Source: Enterococcus rotai
GTDB taxonomy: Bacteria > Bacillota > Bacilli > Lactobacillales > Enterococcaceae
Reading direction: 5' to 3'
Length of the DNA stretch: 64,000 nucleotides
NCBI RefSeq assembly: GCF_001465345.1
Contig: NZ_CP013655.1
Span: 1,662,673-1,726,672 of the forward strand
Shown: positions 1-11,635 of the stretch, piece by piece
How positions within the stretch are numbered: the stretch's first letter is position 1
Layout: each line of letters opens with the position of its first letter
The notes under the pieces: model-generated
Told to the model about the DNA's origin: nothing
Databases searched by the model: none
The model's input: only the letters and a program-made list of their open reading frames with translations
Program-made: the position numbers and the translations under genes

Positions 1-7
1 TTATTTC

Positions 8-97
8 GGAGGATTACCCAAGTCCGGCTGAAGGGAACGGTCTTGAAAACCGTCAGGCGGGTAAAACCGTGCAAGGGTTCGAATCCCTTATCCTCCT
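8..97 (+). tRNA. tRNA-Ser (UGA)
   Basis: Cloverleaf with a 7-bp acceptor stem (ggaggat/atcctcc), anticodon loop cttgaaa giving TGA, a long variable arm typical of class II serine tRNAs and the T-loop ggttcgaatcc. First gene of a seven-tRNA array. Confidence 0.95.
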
Positions 98-99
98 TT

Positions 100-184
100 G
101 TTGACAACCACAGTGCTTTAGCACTGATGCTTATCAATACTTGGCGAACGAAGTGAGCGAAGTATCCTTACTAGAAATCACCAA
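100..184 (+). repeat. Terminator-associated intergenic repeat, copy 1
   Basis: Sits between tRNA-Ser and tRNA-fMet. It contains the family core acttggcg, then gagcgaagt, ttactag and tcaccaag, also found near 27070, 41040, 51280 and 61720. The start tttgttgacaaccac resembles the tttttgttgtgaatcac start of the other copies. A short palindrome, gtgctttagcac, lies at 112-123. Confidence 0.7.
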
Positions 185-223
185 GAATAACACCTTTCTA
201 TAGTCAATAAAGACTATAATTAT

Positions 224-297
<74 letters not shown>

Positions 298-356
298 TTG
301 CTTTTGAATAGTATTTAAGAGCAAGGCAATAAAGTAGTGACGCAATACTTACTATT

Positions 357-430
357 GGTTTGGTAGTTCAGCTGGTTAGAATGCCTGCCTGTCACGCAGG
401 AGGTCGCGGGTTCGAGTCCCGTCCAGACCG
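357..430 (+). tRNA. tRNA-Asp (GUC)
   Basis: Acceptor stem ggtttgg/ccagacc with one G-U pair, anticodon GTC in the loop cctgtcacg, T-loop ggttcgagtcc and discriminator G. Confidence 0.95.
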
Positions 431-446
431 TTATCATTATATTTTT

Positions 447-519
447 GGCGCAGTAGCTCAGTTGGTAGAGCAACGGATTGAAGCTCCGTGTGTCGGCAGT
501 TCGATTCTGTCTTGCGCCA
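447..519 (+). tRNA. tRNA-Phe (GAA)
   Basis: Acceptor ggcgcag with ctgcgcc-like 3' strand, anticodon GAA in ttgaagc, T-loop gttcgattc and discriminator A. Confidence 0.93.
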
Positions 520-536
520 TTTCAAAGAAGAAGCAT

Positions 537-607
537 GCGGGTGTAGTTTAGTGGTAAAACCACAGCCTTCCAAGCTGCCGTCGCGAGTTCGATTCTCGTC
601 ACCCGCT
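537..607 (+). tRNA. tRNA-Gly (UCC)
   Basis: Short 71-nt tRNA with acceptor gcgggtg/cacccgc, anticodon TCC in cttccaa and T-loop gttcgattc. Confidence 0.94.
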
Positions 608-619
608 TTTTTTCTTTAA

Positions 620-693
<74 letters not shown>

Positions 694-704
694 TAATTTT
701 AAAA

Positions 705-776
705 GGCCCGTTGGTCAAGCGGTTAAGACACCGCCCTTTCACGGCGGTATCACGGGTTCGATTCCCGTACGGGTCA
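705..776 (+). tRNA. tRNA-Glu (UUC)
   Basis: Acceptor ggcccgt/acgggtc, anticodon TTC in ctttcac, T-loop gttcgattc and discriminator A. Last gene of the array. Confidence 0.95.
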
Positions 777-836
777 TGTTTACAAAACATTTTGCATATA
801 GCTTGATGTTTTTTTTGTTTTTTTAAACTATTTTTA

Positions 837-850
837 TGAAAACGTTGACA
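837..850 (+). promoter_or_regulatory. cre site (CcpA operator) over the bgl operon 1 promoter
   Basis: TGAAAACGTTGACA fits the consensus TGNAANCGNTNNCA at every fixed position and covers the -35 box. This suggests catabolite repression of the beta-glucoside operon by CcpA (inference). Confidence 0.8.
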
Positions 851-873
851 TTCCTATTGTAATGGGGTATTCT
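845..873 (+). promoter_or_regulatory. Promoter of beta-glucoside operon 1
   Basis: TTGACA, a 17-nt spacer, then TATTCT. It lies upstream of the RAT/terminator leader, and the overlapping cre site supports it as the regulated operon promoter. Confidence 0.8.
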
Positions 874-900
874 ATGCTTGTACACAACAAGTGAATAGAT

Positions 901-934
901 GGATAGTGATTGTTTAAATACAAGCTAAACCTAA
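901..934 (+). promoter_or_regulatory. RAT antiterminator element 1 (LicT/BglG target)
   Basis: ggatagtgattg...gctaaacct matches the layout of the ribonucleic antiterminator bound by BglG/LicT proteins (ggattgttactg...ggcaaaacct). Its 3' end overlaps the left arm of the terminator, as expected for mutually exclusive folding. The antiterminator encoded just downstream is the likely ligand. Confidence 0.8.
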
Positions 935-988
935 TTTTTCCAATGAAGAGGAAATCCTTCTTTTTTGGAAAGGTTGGGTTTTTCTTTT
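928..988 (+). terminator. Regulated leader terminator of bgl operon 1
   Basis: A 16-bp stem, allowing G-U pairs, between 928-943 (aacctaatttttccaa) and 965-980 (ttggaaaggttgggtt), followed by a T-rich tract. Its left arm overlaps the RAT. Confidence 0.82.
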
Positions 989-1030
989 TTTACAATTAAA
1001 GGAGTTAAGTGTGAAGAAGGGAGCGAAAAG

Positions 1031-1870
1031 ATGATTATTCAAAAAATTTTGAATAATAATGTTGTGATTACGTTGGATGACCATAAACAAGAGCAAATCG
1101 TGATGGGACGTGGTATAGCGTTCAAAAAAAAAGTTGGAGACTTTATTCCAGATACAATGGTGGATCAAGTATTTCGCTTAGCAAATCAAGATACGTCACT
1201 GAAGTTTCAAGAATTGCTAGGAGATCTTCCCTTGGAGGTAATGCAGCTTTCAGATGAAATCATCAAGTATGCTAAAACTAAGCTTGGAAGGAAGTTAAAT
1301 GATACAATCTTCATTTCTTTAACAGACCATCTTCATACAGCGTTAGAAAGAATGCGACAAGGAATCGAAGTGAAGAACTTTTTATTATGGGATATCAAAC
1401 GTTTTTTTTCAGATGAATATTTTATTGGTACTAAAGCAATTGAAATGGTCAAAAAGAAATTTAACGTTCAATTACCTGAAGATGAAGCCGGTTTTATTGC
1501 ATTACACATAGTTAATGCAGAGATGGATGAAGAAGTAGGAAACGTTTATGAGCTGACAAAAATTATGCAAGAGATCACAAATATCGTGAAGTATCATTTC
1601 AAAATTACCTTCAATGAAGATTCTGTTTATTTTTATCGTTTCAGTACTCATTTAAAATTTTTTGCTTATCGCTTATTAAATCATAAAGAATTTTATGATG
1701 AAGATGATGGAGAATTATACGAAGTAATCAAAAAAAAGTATCGCAATGCTTATACATGTGTAAATAAAATTGGTGATTTTTTGACAGAAACTTATGCTTA
1801 TACTATTTCTAAAGAAGAGAAAATGTATTTGATCATTCATATCGCACGAGTAGTACAGACAAATAGTTAG
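1031..1870 (+). CDS. licT: BglG/LicT family transcriptional antiterminator
   Basis: A 279-aa RNA-binding antiterminator. Residues 1-60 form the CAT RNA-binding domain (start MIIQKILNNNVV is typical). Two PRD domains follow, at about 65-170 and 171-279, with the regulatory histidines H100, H159, H207 and H270 at positions matching B. subtilis LicT. It should bind the RAT at 901 and prevent termination when beta-glucosides are transported, with activity set by PTS phosphorylation of the PRD histidines. I chose ATG 1031 over an upstream in-frame start because it is preceded by gggagcg and gives the family N-terminus. It is the first gene of an operon with the PTS permease and phospho-beta-glucosidase. 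Confidence 0.93.
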   Translation: MIIQKILNNNVVITLDDHKQEQIVMGRGIAFKKKVGDFIPDTMVDQVFRLANQDTSLKFQELLGDLPLEVMQLSDEIIKYAKTKLGRKLNDTIFISLTDHLHTALERMRQGIEVKNFLLWDIKRFFSDEYFIGTKAIEMVKKKFNVQLPEDEAGFIALHIVNAEMDEEVGNVYELTKIMQEITNIVKYHFKITFNEDSVYFYRFSTHLKFFAYRLLNHKEFYDEDDGELYEVIKKKYRNAYTCVNKIGDFLTETYAYTISKEEKMYLIIHIARVVQTNS

Positions 1871-1950
1871 CAAGATTGTTAAATCTTAGCATAGATCAAT
1901 CATAAGATGAAAGGTGGACAGAAGAGTTGAGAAACAGAGAAAGACCCCTT

Positions 1951-1975
1951 GGGTAGTGACATTAAGTTGGCTAAA

Positions 1976-1978
<3 letters not shown>
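1951..1978 (+). promoter_or_regulatory. RAT-like element between licT and bglP
   Basis: gggtagtgac...ggctaaacct keeps the RAT framework and resembles the RAT at 901, but no U-tract terminator follows it. Instead its last bases (cct, 1976-1978) belong to an 8-nt arm that can pair with the bglP Shine-Dalgarno. Confidence 0.5.
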
Positions 1979-3926
<1,948 letters not shown>

Positions 3927-3958
3927 AAAATAATGGAAAATAGCTTGCAGTGGAATAA

Positions 3959-5434
<1,476 letters not shown>

Positions 5435-5449
5435 ATAGGAGGAAATCAA

Positions 5450-6271
5450 ATGAAAAAAGCAGTAAAACTGTTAGGTGTTTTAATGTTAGGTTTATTAGTA
5501 GTTGCAGGATGCGGTAATGGCAATGCTAAAAAAGAGGATGCATCAGCTACTAAAAAGGCGCCAGAAGAATTAACATTGTATATTGTCCGTCATGGAAAAA
5601 CAATGCTAAATACAACAGATCGTGTTCAAGGTTGGTCAGATGCAGTCTTAACGAAAGCTGGTGAAGAAGTCGTCACAGCTGCAGGAGTTGGTCTAAAAGA
5701 TATTGAGTTTCAAAATGCATACAGTAGTGATAGCGGTCGAGCGATTCAAACAGCTAATTTGATTGTAAAAGAAAGTGAAAAATCATCAGATTTGAAAGTT
5801 ATTACGGATGAACGTTTAAGAGAATTTAACTTTGGTACTTATGAAGGTGATTTGAATCACACTATGTGGCAAGATATTGCAGACGATCAAGCCGTTACGC
5901 TAGAAGAATTCATGAAAAATATGACACCAGAATCATTTGCCAATAGTGTGGCAAAATTGGATGCTAAAAATGTAGAAGAAGCAAAAGTCAACTGGCCAGC
6001 GGAAGACTACAAAACGATCACTACACGATTGAAAGCTGGGCTAGATGATATTGTTGAAAAAGAAATGAAAAATGAAGGTTCAGGTAATGTACTGATTGCC
6101 TCACATGGACTAAGTATCTCAGCATTGTTAGCAACATTATTTGATGATTATAAAATTCCAGAAGGTGGTTTGAAGAACGCCAGTGTTTGTACTGTAAAAT
6201 ATAAAGATGGAAAATATACATTAGATAAAGTCAATGATTTAAGTTACGTGGAAGCAGGACAAACTAAATAG
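5450..6271 (+). CDS. Histidine phosphatase superfamily lipoprotein
   Basis: A 273-aa protein with a lipoprotein signal peptide (hydrophobic run then VVAGC, lipid-anchored at C21) and a phosphoglycerate-mutase/acid-phosphatase fold. The signature RHG lies at residues 47-49 (IVRHGKT) and a second catalytic histidine near H219 (SHGLS). It is therefore an extracellular, membrane-tethered phosphatase or phosphotransferase of unknown substrate. It begins 15 nt after the GH1 gene with its own AGGAGG, so it is the last gene of the beta-glucoside operon. Why such an operon encodes a surface phosphatase is not clear; dephosphorylating an exported or external sugar phosphate is one guess. Confidence 0.85.
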   Translation: MKKAVKLLGVLMLGLLVVAGCGNGNAKKEDASATKKAPEELTLYIVRHGKTMLNTTDRVQGWSDAVLTKAGEEVVTAAGVGLKDIEFQNAYSSDSGRAIQTANLIVKESEKSSDLKVITDERLREFNFGTYEGDLNHTMWQDIADDQAVTLEEFMKNMTPESFANSVAKLDAKNVEEAKVNWPAEDYKTITTRLKAGLDDIVEKEMKNEGSGNVLIASHGLSISALLATLFDDYKIPEGGLKNASVCTVKYKDGKYTLDKVNDLSYVEAGQTK

Positions 6272-6325
6272 TGAGAATGAACCGGAACCACTAAATCAAG
6301 CTTAGGTTCAATCTCATTTACATAA

Positions 6326-6360
6326 AATTCGATCAAAGAGACATTTTTGATCGGATTTTG
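6326..6360 (+). terminator. Likely terminator of bgl operon 1
   Basis: attcgatcaaa (6327-6337) pairs with tttgatcggat (6346-6356), followed by a short tttg run. The U-tract is weak, so this could also be only a spacer hairpin. Confidence 0.55.
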
Positions 6361-6399
6361 TGTATAATAAGAACAAAAAGAAGGAAAAGGGACAAAACT

Positions 6400-7161
6400 A
6401 TGGTAACTATTACAAATTTTCGTGATATCGGCGGCATTAAAAACAAAGAAGGAAAACAAGTTAAAAAAGATGTTTTTCTAAGATCAGGTGAATTATCTAA
6501 ACTTACAAAAGAAGATGAACAACGTTTAGAAACAACCTATCGTTTAAGCAAAATCATTGATTTAAGAAGTGAAGCAGAAGTAGAAGAAAGACCAGATATG
6601 TCTGTTCCAAAAACAGAGTATATTCATATCGACATTTTAGAAGATATCCAGGATGAAGGGGCTTCAATCAGTGACTTTGTCAAAATTGGTTCTCCAGAAA
6701 AATCAGCATCCTACATGGAAAAATTATACGCTGATATTGCATTGAACACGACTGCTCAAAAAGGATACAACAAGTTTTTTGAAGAGATCTTAGCGTTACA
6801 GCAACAAGAAAGTATTTTATTTCACTGTTTTGCTGGGAAAGACCGCACTGGGATTGCGGCATTATTAGTATTGGAGACGTTAGGCGTACCGAGAGCGGCG
6901 ATTTATCAAGATTATTTATTAACAAATGAGTTACGAAAAAAAGAAAATGCTGAAATCTTAGAACAAGCAAAAAAAGCTGACTTAGAAGAACAAAATTTAG
7001 AAGCTTTACATGTGGCTTTAAATGTAGATAGTCGTTATTTAGATAACTTTTATCAGACAGTGGAAGCGCAATATGGTGATATCTCAACCTATTTAAAACA
7101 AGCAATCAACATTGACAAAGTGACGAAAGATATGTTGAATCAACGCTTTCTTTTAGATTAA
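6400..7161 (+). CDS. Tyrosine-protein phosphatase (Y_phosphatase3 family)
   Basis: A 253-aa cytoplasmic protein. The P-loop HCFAGKDRTG with nucleophile C143 fits the CX5R phosphatase motif, and the N-terminal NFRDIGG is the hallmark of the family that includes Listeria LipA and mycobacterial PtpB-like enzymes. The length suits the family. No signal peptide is present. The start is ATG 6400 after aaggaaaaggg; upstream in-frame codons lack a ribosome site. It lies 25 nt before the deaminase gene and probably forms a two-gene unit with it. The substrate (phosphotyrosine or phosphoinositide) cannot be told from sequence. Confidence 0.88.
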   Translation: MVTITNFRDIGGIKNKEGKQVKKDVFLRSGELSKLTKEDEQRLETTYRLSKIIDLRSEAEVEERPDMSVPKTEYIHIDILEDIQDEGASISDFVKIGSPEKSASYMEKLYADIALNTTAQKGYNKFFEEILALQQQESILFHCFAGKDRTGIAALLVLETLGVPRAAIYQDYLLTNELRKKENAEILEQAKKADLEEQNLEALHVALNVDSRYLDNFYQTVEAQYGDISTYLKQAINIDKVTKDMLNQRFLLD

Positions 7162-7185
7162 ATTAACTAGTAAGAAGAGGGAATT

Positions 7186-7671
7186 ATGACGACAAAAAAT
7201 CAGCACATTGAATTATTGAACCGTTGTATTGACATTTCACAAAATGCTCGTGAACATGGAAATACGCCCTTTGGTGCATTATTAGCAGATAAAGAGGGGA
7301 ATATTCTTTTAGAGCAGGAAAATATCGAAATCACAGAAAAAATCTGTACAGGTCATGCTGAAACAACGCTAGCAGCAAAAGCTTCTCAACAATACAGCAA
7401 AGAATTTCTGTGGGAGTGTACTTTGTATACAACAGCAGAACCTTGTGCAATGTGTACAGGAGCGATCTACTGGGGAAATATCGGTTCGATCGTGTACGCA
7501 ATGACCGAAAAACGGTTGCTAGAATTAACGGGTGACAACGAACAAAACCCAACCTTTGATTTACCATCAAAAGAAATACTAAGTCACGGGCAAAAAAATA
7601 TTCAAATTATTGGGCCATTTCCAGAAGTCGAGCAAGCGGTCTCGGCTGTTCATCAAGGTTATTGGGATTGA
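7186..7671 (+). CDS. Nucleoside deaminase (guanine/cytidine deaminase-like)
   Basis: A 161-aa zinc-dependent deaminase of the CMP/dCMP deaminase superfamily. The zinc-binding HAE is at residues 57-59 and PCAMC gives C87 and C90. It resembles the guanine deaminase GuaD and the tRNA adenosine deaminase TadA. The C-terminal part without the typical TadA ending favours a free-base or nucleoside deaminase (inference). It shares a transcript with the phosphatase upstream and is closed by the strong terminator at 7678. Confidence 0.85.
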   Translation: MTTKNQHIELLNRCIDISQNAREHGNTPFGALLADKEGNILLEQENIEITEKICTGHAETTLAAKASQQYSKEFLWECTLYTTAEPCAMCTGAIYWGNIGSIVYAMTEKRLLELTGDNEQNPTFDLPSKEILSHGQKNIQIIGPFPEVEQAVSAVHQGYWD

Positions 7672-7677
7672 AATAGG

Positions 7678-7717
7678 GAGGAATCATTCATTTTGTTGAA
7701 TGATCCTCACTTTTTTT
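7678..7717 (+). terminator. Rho-independent terminator
   Basis: gaggaatcattca pairs with ttgaatgatcctc, followed by a seven-T run. Confidence 0.9.
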
Positions 7718-7767
7718 ATTTACAATACAATAAAAAAGATGAAATGTCAGAATTTTCAAAAATATCA

Positions 7768-7796
7768 TTGACATATCTTGTAGATAAGGCAATAAT
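7768..7796 (+). promoter_or_regulatory. Promoter of the cupin / peptide-binding lipoprotein genes
   Basis: TTGACA, a 17-nt spacer, then AATAAT, 46 nt upstream of the cupin start. Confidence 0.65.
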
Positions 7797-7841
7797 AGAT
7801 AAAATCACCTATAAAACCTAACAAAGGAGTGACTTTAACAA

Positions 7842-8159
7842 ATGATTATCAAACCCTCATTGCCTCAAGAAATGACTATTTTCTTTGATGCAGAAAATCA
7901 ACCAAATGAAAACGTCCAGATGGGTGTAGTAATCTTACAACCAGGAGAGAAAAGACCATTAGAAGGATTCGCTAGACACGATCAAGATGAATATTCGTAT
8001 GTGGTTTCAGGAGAAGCACATACCATTTTAGAAGACGGTCAGGATCTGGTCGGTAAACCTGGTGATGCCCAACTGATAGAAGCTGGAGAAGGACATATCA
8101 ACTATAATGACGGGGAACAAGCGGCAGTTGTCGTTTGGATGTTAGTTGAGCGCCTATAA
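7842..8159 (+). CDS. Cupin domain protein
   Basis: A 105-aa single-domain cupin. Motif 1 is around FARHDQDEYSYVVSGE (residues about 44-59) and motif 2 around PGDAQLIEAGEGH. The metal-binding pattern is partial: H-x5-Y instead of HxH in motif 1, but the His in motif 2 is kept. The start at ATG 7842 follows AAAGGAG. It lies 21 nt before the oligopeptide-binding lipoprotein gene, so the two are likely co-transcribed. The substrate is unknown. Confidence 0.8.
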   Translation: MIIKPSLPQEMTIFFDAENQPNENVQMGVVILQPGEKRPLEGFARHDQDEYSYVVSGEAHTILEDGQDLVGKPGDAQLIEAGEGHINYNDGEQAAVVVWMLVERL

Positions 8160-8180
8160 TAAAACATAAGGGAGAAGCGT

Positions 8181-9818
8181 ATGAAAAAAGTAATTAAACC
8201 GTTCATCGGACTAACCTTAGTCGTGATGTTCGTTTCGGGATGTTCAGGCAGTACAAAAACAAAAGAAACACAGGAAACAAAACCGTTAAATTTAATGTCA
8301 GCTTCAGAGCTGACGACATTAGATACATCCGTAATCCTAGATTTTCCAGATGCGATCGTGCAAACAGCAGCATTTGAAGGCTTGTACGCATTGGACGATA
8401 AAGATCAATTAATTTCAGCGGCCGCAAAAGCATTGCCAGAAATTTCTGAGGATGGTAAAACGTATACAATCAAATTAAGGGATGACGCCAAGTGGAGCAA
8501 TGATGATCCTGTGACAGCAGCCGATTTTGAATATGCTTGGAAAAAAATGATCGATCCTAAAAATGGGTTCGTTTATAGCTTTTTAGTCGTTGATACGATT
8601 TTAAATGCAGAAGAAATTTCCGCTGGTAACAAGCCGGTAGCTGAGCTCGGTGTAAAAGCTATTGATGATCACACGTTGGAAGTAAAATTAAAAGAAGCAA
8701 AACCATATTTCACTTCAGTTCTTGCTTTTCCAACTTTTTTCCCACAAAATCAAAAATTTGTTGAGAAAATGGGTGCAGACTACGGAACAACTAGTGAGAA
8801 CGTTGTTTATAATGGACCATTCGTTGTAGAAAATTGGAAACAAACTGACTTGAACTGGGATTTAAAGAAAAACGAAAAATATTGGGATCAGTCAAATGTG
8901 AAATCTGATAAAATTCATTATGAGGTAGTCAAAGAAGCATCGACTGCGTTGAATCTATTTGAAGATGGACAGCTAGATGTGGCAACAGTCACAGGTGAAC
9001 TTGCCAAACAAAATCAAAGCAATCCTGATTATCATTCTTATCCAACTGCAACGATGAACTATATTCGGTTAAATCAAAAACGCAAGGACAAAGATACGCC
9101 GCTAAAAAATGAAAACCTAAGAAAAGCTTTAGCTCTTGGAATCGATAAAGAAAACTTAGTCAACAACATTATCGCAGATGGTTCAAAACCATTATATGGT
9201 GCAGTGACTGAAGGTTTTGTCAGCAATCCTGAAACGGGTGTGGATTTCAGAAAAGAAGCTGGCGATTTGATGATGTACAATAAAGACGAAGCTCTAAAAT
9301 ATTGGGAATTAGCCAAAAAAGAATTAGGAGAGAACATTACTTTAGATTTAATGATCACAGATGATGGCTCGTATAAAAAAATGGGTGAAAGTCTTCAAGG
9401 AAGTCTAGAAAAACTATTTTCAGGATTAACGATCAATGTTACAGCTTTACCTACTGAGACAGCATTGAATCTTAGTCGAGAGAGTGACTACGATATGTTC
9501 CTGATTTATTGGACACCAGATTATCAAGATCCAATTTCAACATTGAATATGTTGCGAACAGGAAATGATCGTAATTATTCTAATGCGAAATATGATGAGT
9601 TATTGGACGATGCTTCACAAAAATACGCTACGGATTTAGAAAAACGTTGGGAAACACTAATTGCGGCTGAAAAAGAAGGCATTGAAAATACGGCGGGAAT
9701 GATAATCATCAGCCAAAATCAGCAATCTGTTTTACAGGGCGAACAAGTCAAAGGGGTGAACTATCACACCTTTGCAGCACCGCTGACACTAAAAAATGTT
9801 TATAAAGAAACAAAATAA
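8181..9818 (+). CDS. Oligopeptide ABC transporter substrate-binding lipoprotein (OppA-like)
   Basis: A 545-aa SBP_bac_5 family lipoprotein. The signal peptide ends in VSGC with lipid-anchored C21, followed by the family motif region around residues 60-110 and the C-terminal dipeptide/oligopeptide-binding lobe. It should capture peptides outside the membrane. No permease or ATPase genes are adjacent, so it must work with an Opp system encoded elsewhere, or act as a peptide (pheromone) receptor; both are inference. A second, related lipoprotein starts at 63102. The gene is closed by the terminator at 9822. Confidence 0.92.
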   Translation: MKKVIKPFIGLTLVVMFVSGCSGSTKTKETQETKPLNLMSASELTTLDTSVILDFPDAIVQTAAFEGLYALDDKDQLISAAAKALPEISEDGKTYTIKLRDDAKWSNDDPVTAADFEYAWKKMIDPKNGFVYSFLVVDTILNAEEISAGNKPVAELGVKAIDDHTLEVKLKEAKPYFTSVLAFPTFFPQNQKFVEKMGADYGTTSENVVYNGPFVVENWKQTDLNWDLKKNEKYWDQSNVKSDKIHYEVVKEASTALNLFEDGQLDVATVTGELAKQNQSNPDYHSYPTATMNYIRLNQKRKDKDTPLKNENLRKALALGIDKENLVNNIIADGSKPLYGAVTEGFVSNPETGVDFRKEAGDLMMYNKDEALKYWELAKKELGENITLDLMITDDGSYKKMGESLQGSLEKLFSGLTINVTALPTETALNLSRESDYDMFLIYWTPDYQDPISTLNMLRTGNDRNYSNAKYDELLDDASQKYATDLEKRWETLIAAEKEGIENTAGMIIISQNQQSVLQGEQVKGVNYHTFAAPLTLKNVYKETK

Positions 9819-9821
9819 TCT

Positions 9822-9862
9822 AACCAAAAAAAGTCTTTCAAAAAGAAAGGCTTTTTTTGGTC
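9822..9862 (+). terminator. Rho-independent terminator
   Basis: aaccaaaaaaagtctttc pairs with gaaaggctttttttggt. The stem itself includes the A and T tracts. Confidence 0.88.
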
Positions 9863-9932
9863 AAATCAATGTATGGAATCGACAGAACAAGGTATGATAG
9901 GTTTATAAGTAAATATAAAGGAGTAGAGACAG

Positions 9933-10614
9933 ATGACAAAGCAAAATCATAACAACACAATACTACTAAAAAATGTAGAAGAAGAAATTCGTTTTTTTAT
10001 TCTCAAGATACATCCAGATCTAACTGTCAATTCAAAAGTTACTTTTCCTGAGCTACTAAACTATCGATTAGATTACATAAAACAGATGATATCCACTGAT
10101 TCAGGAAAAATGGAAGAACTAAATGAAACAATCGTTAAAAGTATTAAAGAAAACACTACGATTACCGATAAACTAAATCCCCCAGCCGAAAAAAAGCTGA
10201 CAACTGGGCAAAAAACGGCAGATGGTATTGCGAAGTTTGGCGGAAGCTGGCCATTTATTTTTATTTTTATCATAGTGTTAGCTACCTGGATCATTATGAA
10301 TTCCACGATGATTTTTTTAAACCATTTGATCCGTATCCCTATATTTTACTTAATTTAGCGTTATCTTGCTTAGTTGCAATCCAAGCACCGATTATCATGA
10401 TGAGTCAAAATAGGCAAGAACAAAGAGATCGGGCCGAAGCAAATAACGATTATCAAATCAATTGAAATCAGAAATAGAAGTCAATTTACTACATGAAAAA
10501 ATGGATTATTTGATCAATAGTCAATGGCAACACTTAATGCAAATGCAGAACATGCAGATTGAGCTATTAGGAGAACTACAGGAACAAATCAATGAATTAA
10601 ATGATAAGAAATGA
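9933..10614 (+). pseudogene. DUF1003 membrane protein gene with two -1 frame breaks
   Basis: The first frame (9933-10358) encodes the N-terminus and the TM region of a DUF1003 protein, then shifts. The family's continuation (PFDPYPYILLNL, then an Ala-Pro-rich TM with APIIMMSQNRQEQ) reads in the -1 frame from about 10319. A second -1 step near 10462 is needed to read the conserved tail (LKSEIEVNLLHEKMDYL to the stop at 10612-10614). The first break is at t-tta-aac (10316-10322) in the proper phase for -1 slippage. Two breaks, both explained by a missing T, make a pseudogene or sequencing errors the simplest reading. Confidence 0.75.
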
Positions 10615-10624
10615 GTTGATAGGA

Positions 10625-11155
10625 ATGACTAGAAAAATTGAGGTGATACCACCTCAGAAAATTTGGTTAAAGCAATTTGAACAAGAAAAAAGCCTCTTAG
10701 AAGAAATTTTTACGAAGCAAATAATCGCCATCCATCATATTGGCAGTACAGCAATCAAAAATATCAAAGCAAAACCTGTCATCGACATCTTATTAGTTGT
10801 GAAAAAGATTCAAATCATCGACAATTACAATCAGGTGATGACCAAAAACGGATATGAATGTCTAGGTGAAAATGGTCTTTTGGGCCGACGATTTTTCAGT
10901 AAAGGTGGAGATAATAGAAGTCACCATCTCCACGTTTTTCAAGATGGAAATCCAGAAATTTTAAGGCATTTGTTATTTAGAGACTTTATGAATAGCCATG
11001 TAGAGGCTGCTGAAGCCTATAGTCAATTAAAAATAGAATTAGCCAATAAGTTTCCAGAGGATGCTGAATCATATAGTGCTGGCAAAGACGAATTTATTAA
11101 AAATATCGATCAACAAGCAGAAAAATGGGATGCTGCCCGGAGTGAACAGCTTTAG
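10625..11155 (+). CDS. GrpB family protein
   Basis: A 176-aa protein of the GrpB (UPF0157) nucleotidyltransferase-like family. The motif HHIGSTAIKNIKAKPVIDILL (about residues 38-58, an active-site-like GST then DI pair) and the tail SHHLHVF are typical. Its function in Enterococcus is unknown; related proteins are linked to coenzyme A or glutamate metabolism only by annotation. The start is ambiguous: ATG 10625 gives the usual MTRKIEV start, while ATG 10601 would add eight residues and overlap the DUF1003 tail. Neither has a strong ribosome site, so it may be translated by coupling. Confidence 0.82.
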   Translation: MTRKIEVIPPQKIWLKQFEQEKSLLEEIFTKQIIAIHHIGSTAIKNIKAKPVIDILLVVKKIQIIDNYNQVMTKNGYECLGENGLLGRRFFSKGGDNRSHHLHVFQDGNPEILRHLLFRDFMNSHVEAAEAYSQLKIELANKFPEDAESYSAGKDEFIKNIDQQAEKWDAARSEQL

Positions 11156-11436
11156 ATGCTATGGGAATAGAATGATCAGCAAAAGTATTTTTCAAGTCAT
11201 GATATTTGAGAAATAAAGATTAGCCATCTTTTAGTAACACTTTAAACAAAAATAAACGATAATGACTATTTTTTGAGCATTATTGTTTTATCTAGATGGG
11301 TTACTGTGTATAATTACTTCTAGTAAGGCACTTCGTGTAAAAAAATATGAACTAACTATTTTTAGGTAATAATAATAAATCAAGTATATAAAATAATATA
11401 AAAAATAATCTTGTACAAATGATGATAAAAAATAAA

Positions 11437-11483
11437 AACAGCGTAAATCCCTTGTAAACACTGGGGGATGGGCTGTTTTTTTT
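11437..11483 (+). terminator. Rho-independent terminator with no gene directly upstream
   Basis: aacagc with an inner atccc pairs with ggatgggctgtt, followed by eight Ts. The nearest gene ends 280 nt upstream, so it could end a small RNA. Confidence 0.7.
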
Positions 11484-11555
11484 GTTTAAAGTCGAAAAAA
11501 AATTGATATAGGAATGAAAAAAATGACAAAAAAATTCGTTTTAATAGCATATTAC

Positions 11556-11585
11556 TTGATATAAGAGATTGAGAGATACTATAAT
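11556..11585 (+). promoter_or_regulatory. Promoter of the 143-aa unknown gene
   Basis: TTGATA, an 18-nt spacer, then TATAAT. It lies 51 nt upstream of ATG 11636. Confidence 0.6.
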
Positions 11586-11635
11586 GAATATAAGTCAGCG
11601 GTTTTAGCTGCTTAGTTATGGGAGGAGAGAGCATT

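Larger units (their letters stand above)
11156..11635. other. 480-bp AT-rich intergenic region
   Basis: No gene was recognised. It holds a TATAAT at about 11309-11315, the terminator at 11437 and the promoter of the next gene at 11556. A short RNA running from the TATAAT to the terminator is possible but not supported by a good -35 box. Confidence 0.5.

Noticed and set aside
11309-11483. Small RNA between the TATAAT at 11309 and the terminator at 11437
   Set aside because: No convincing -35 box and no known RNA family resemblance; kept only as a possibility in the region description.
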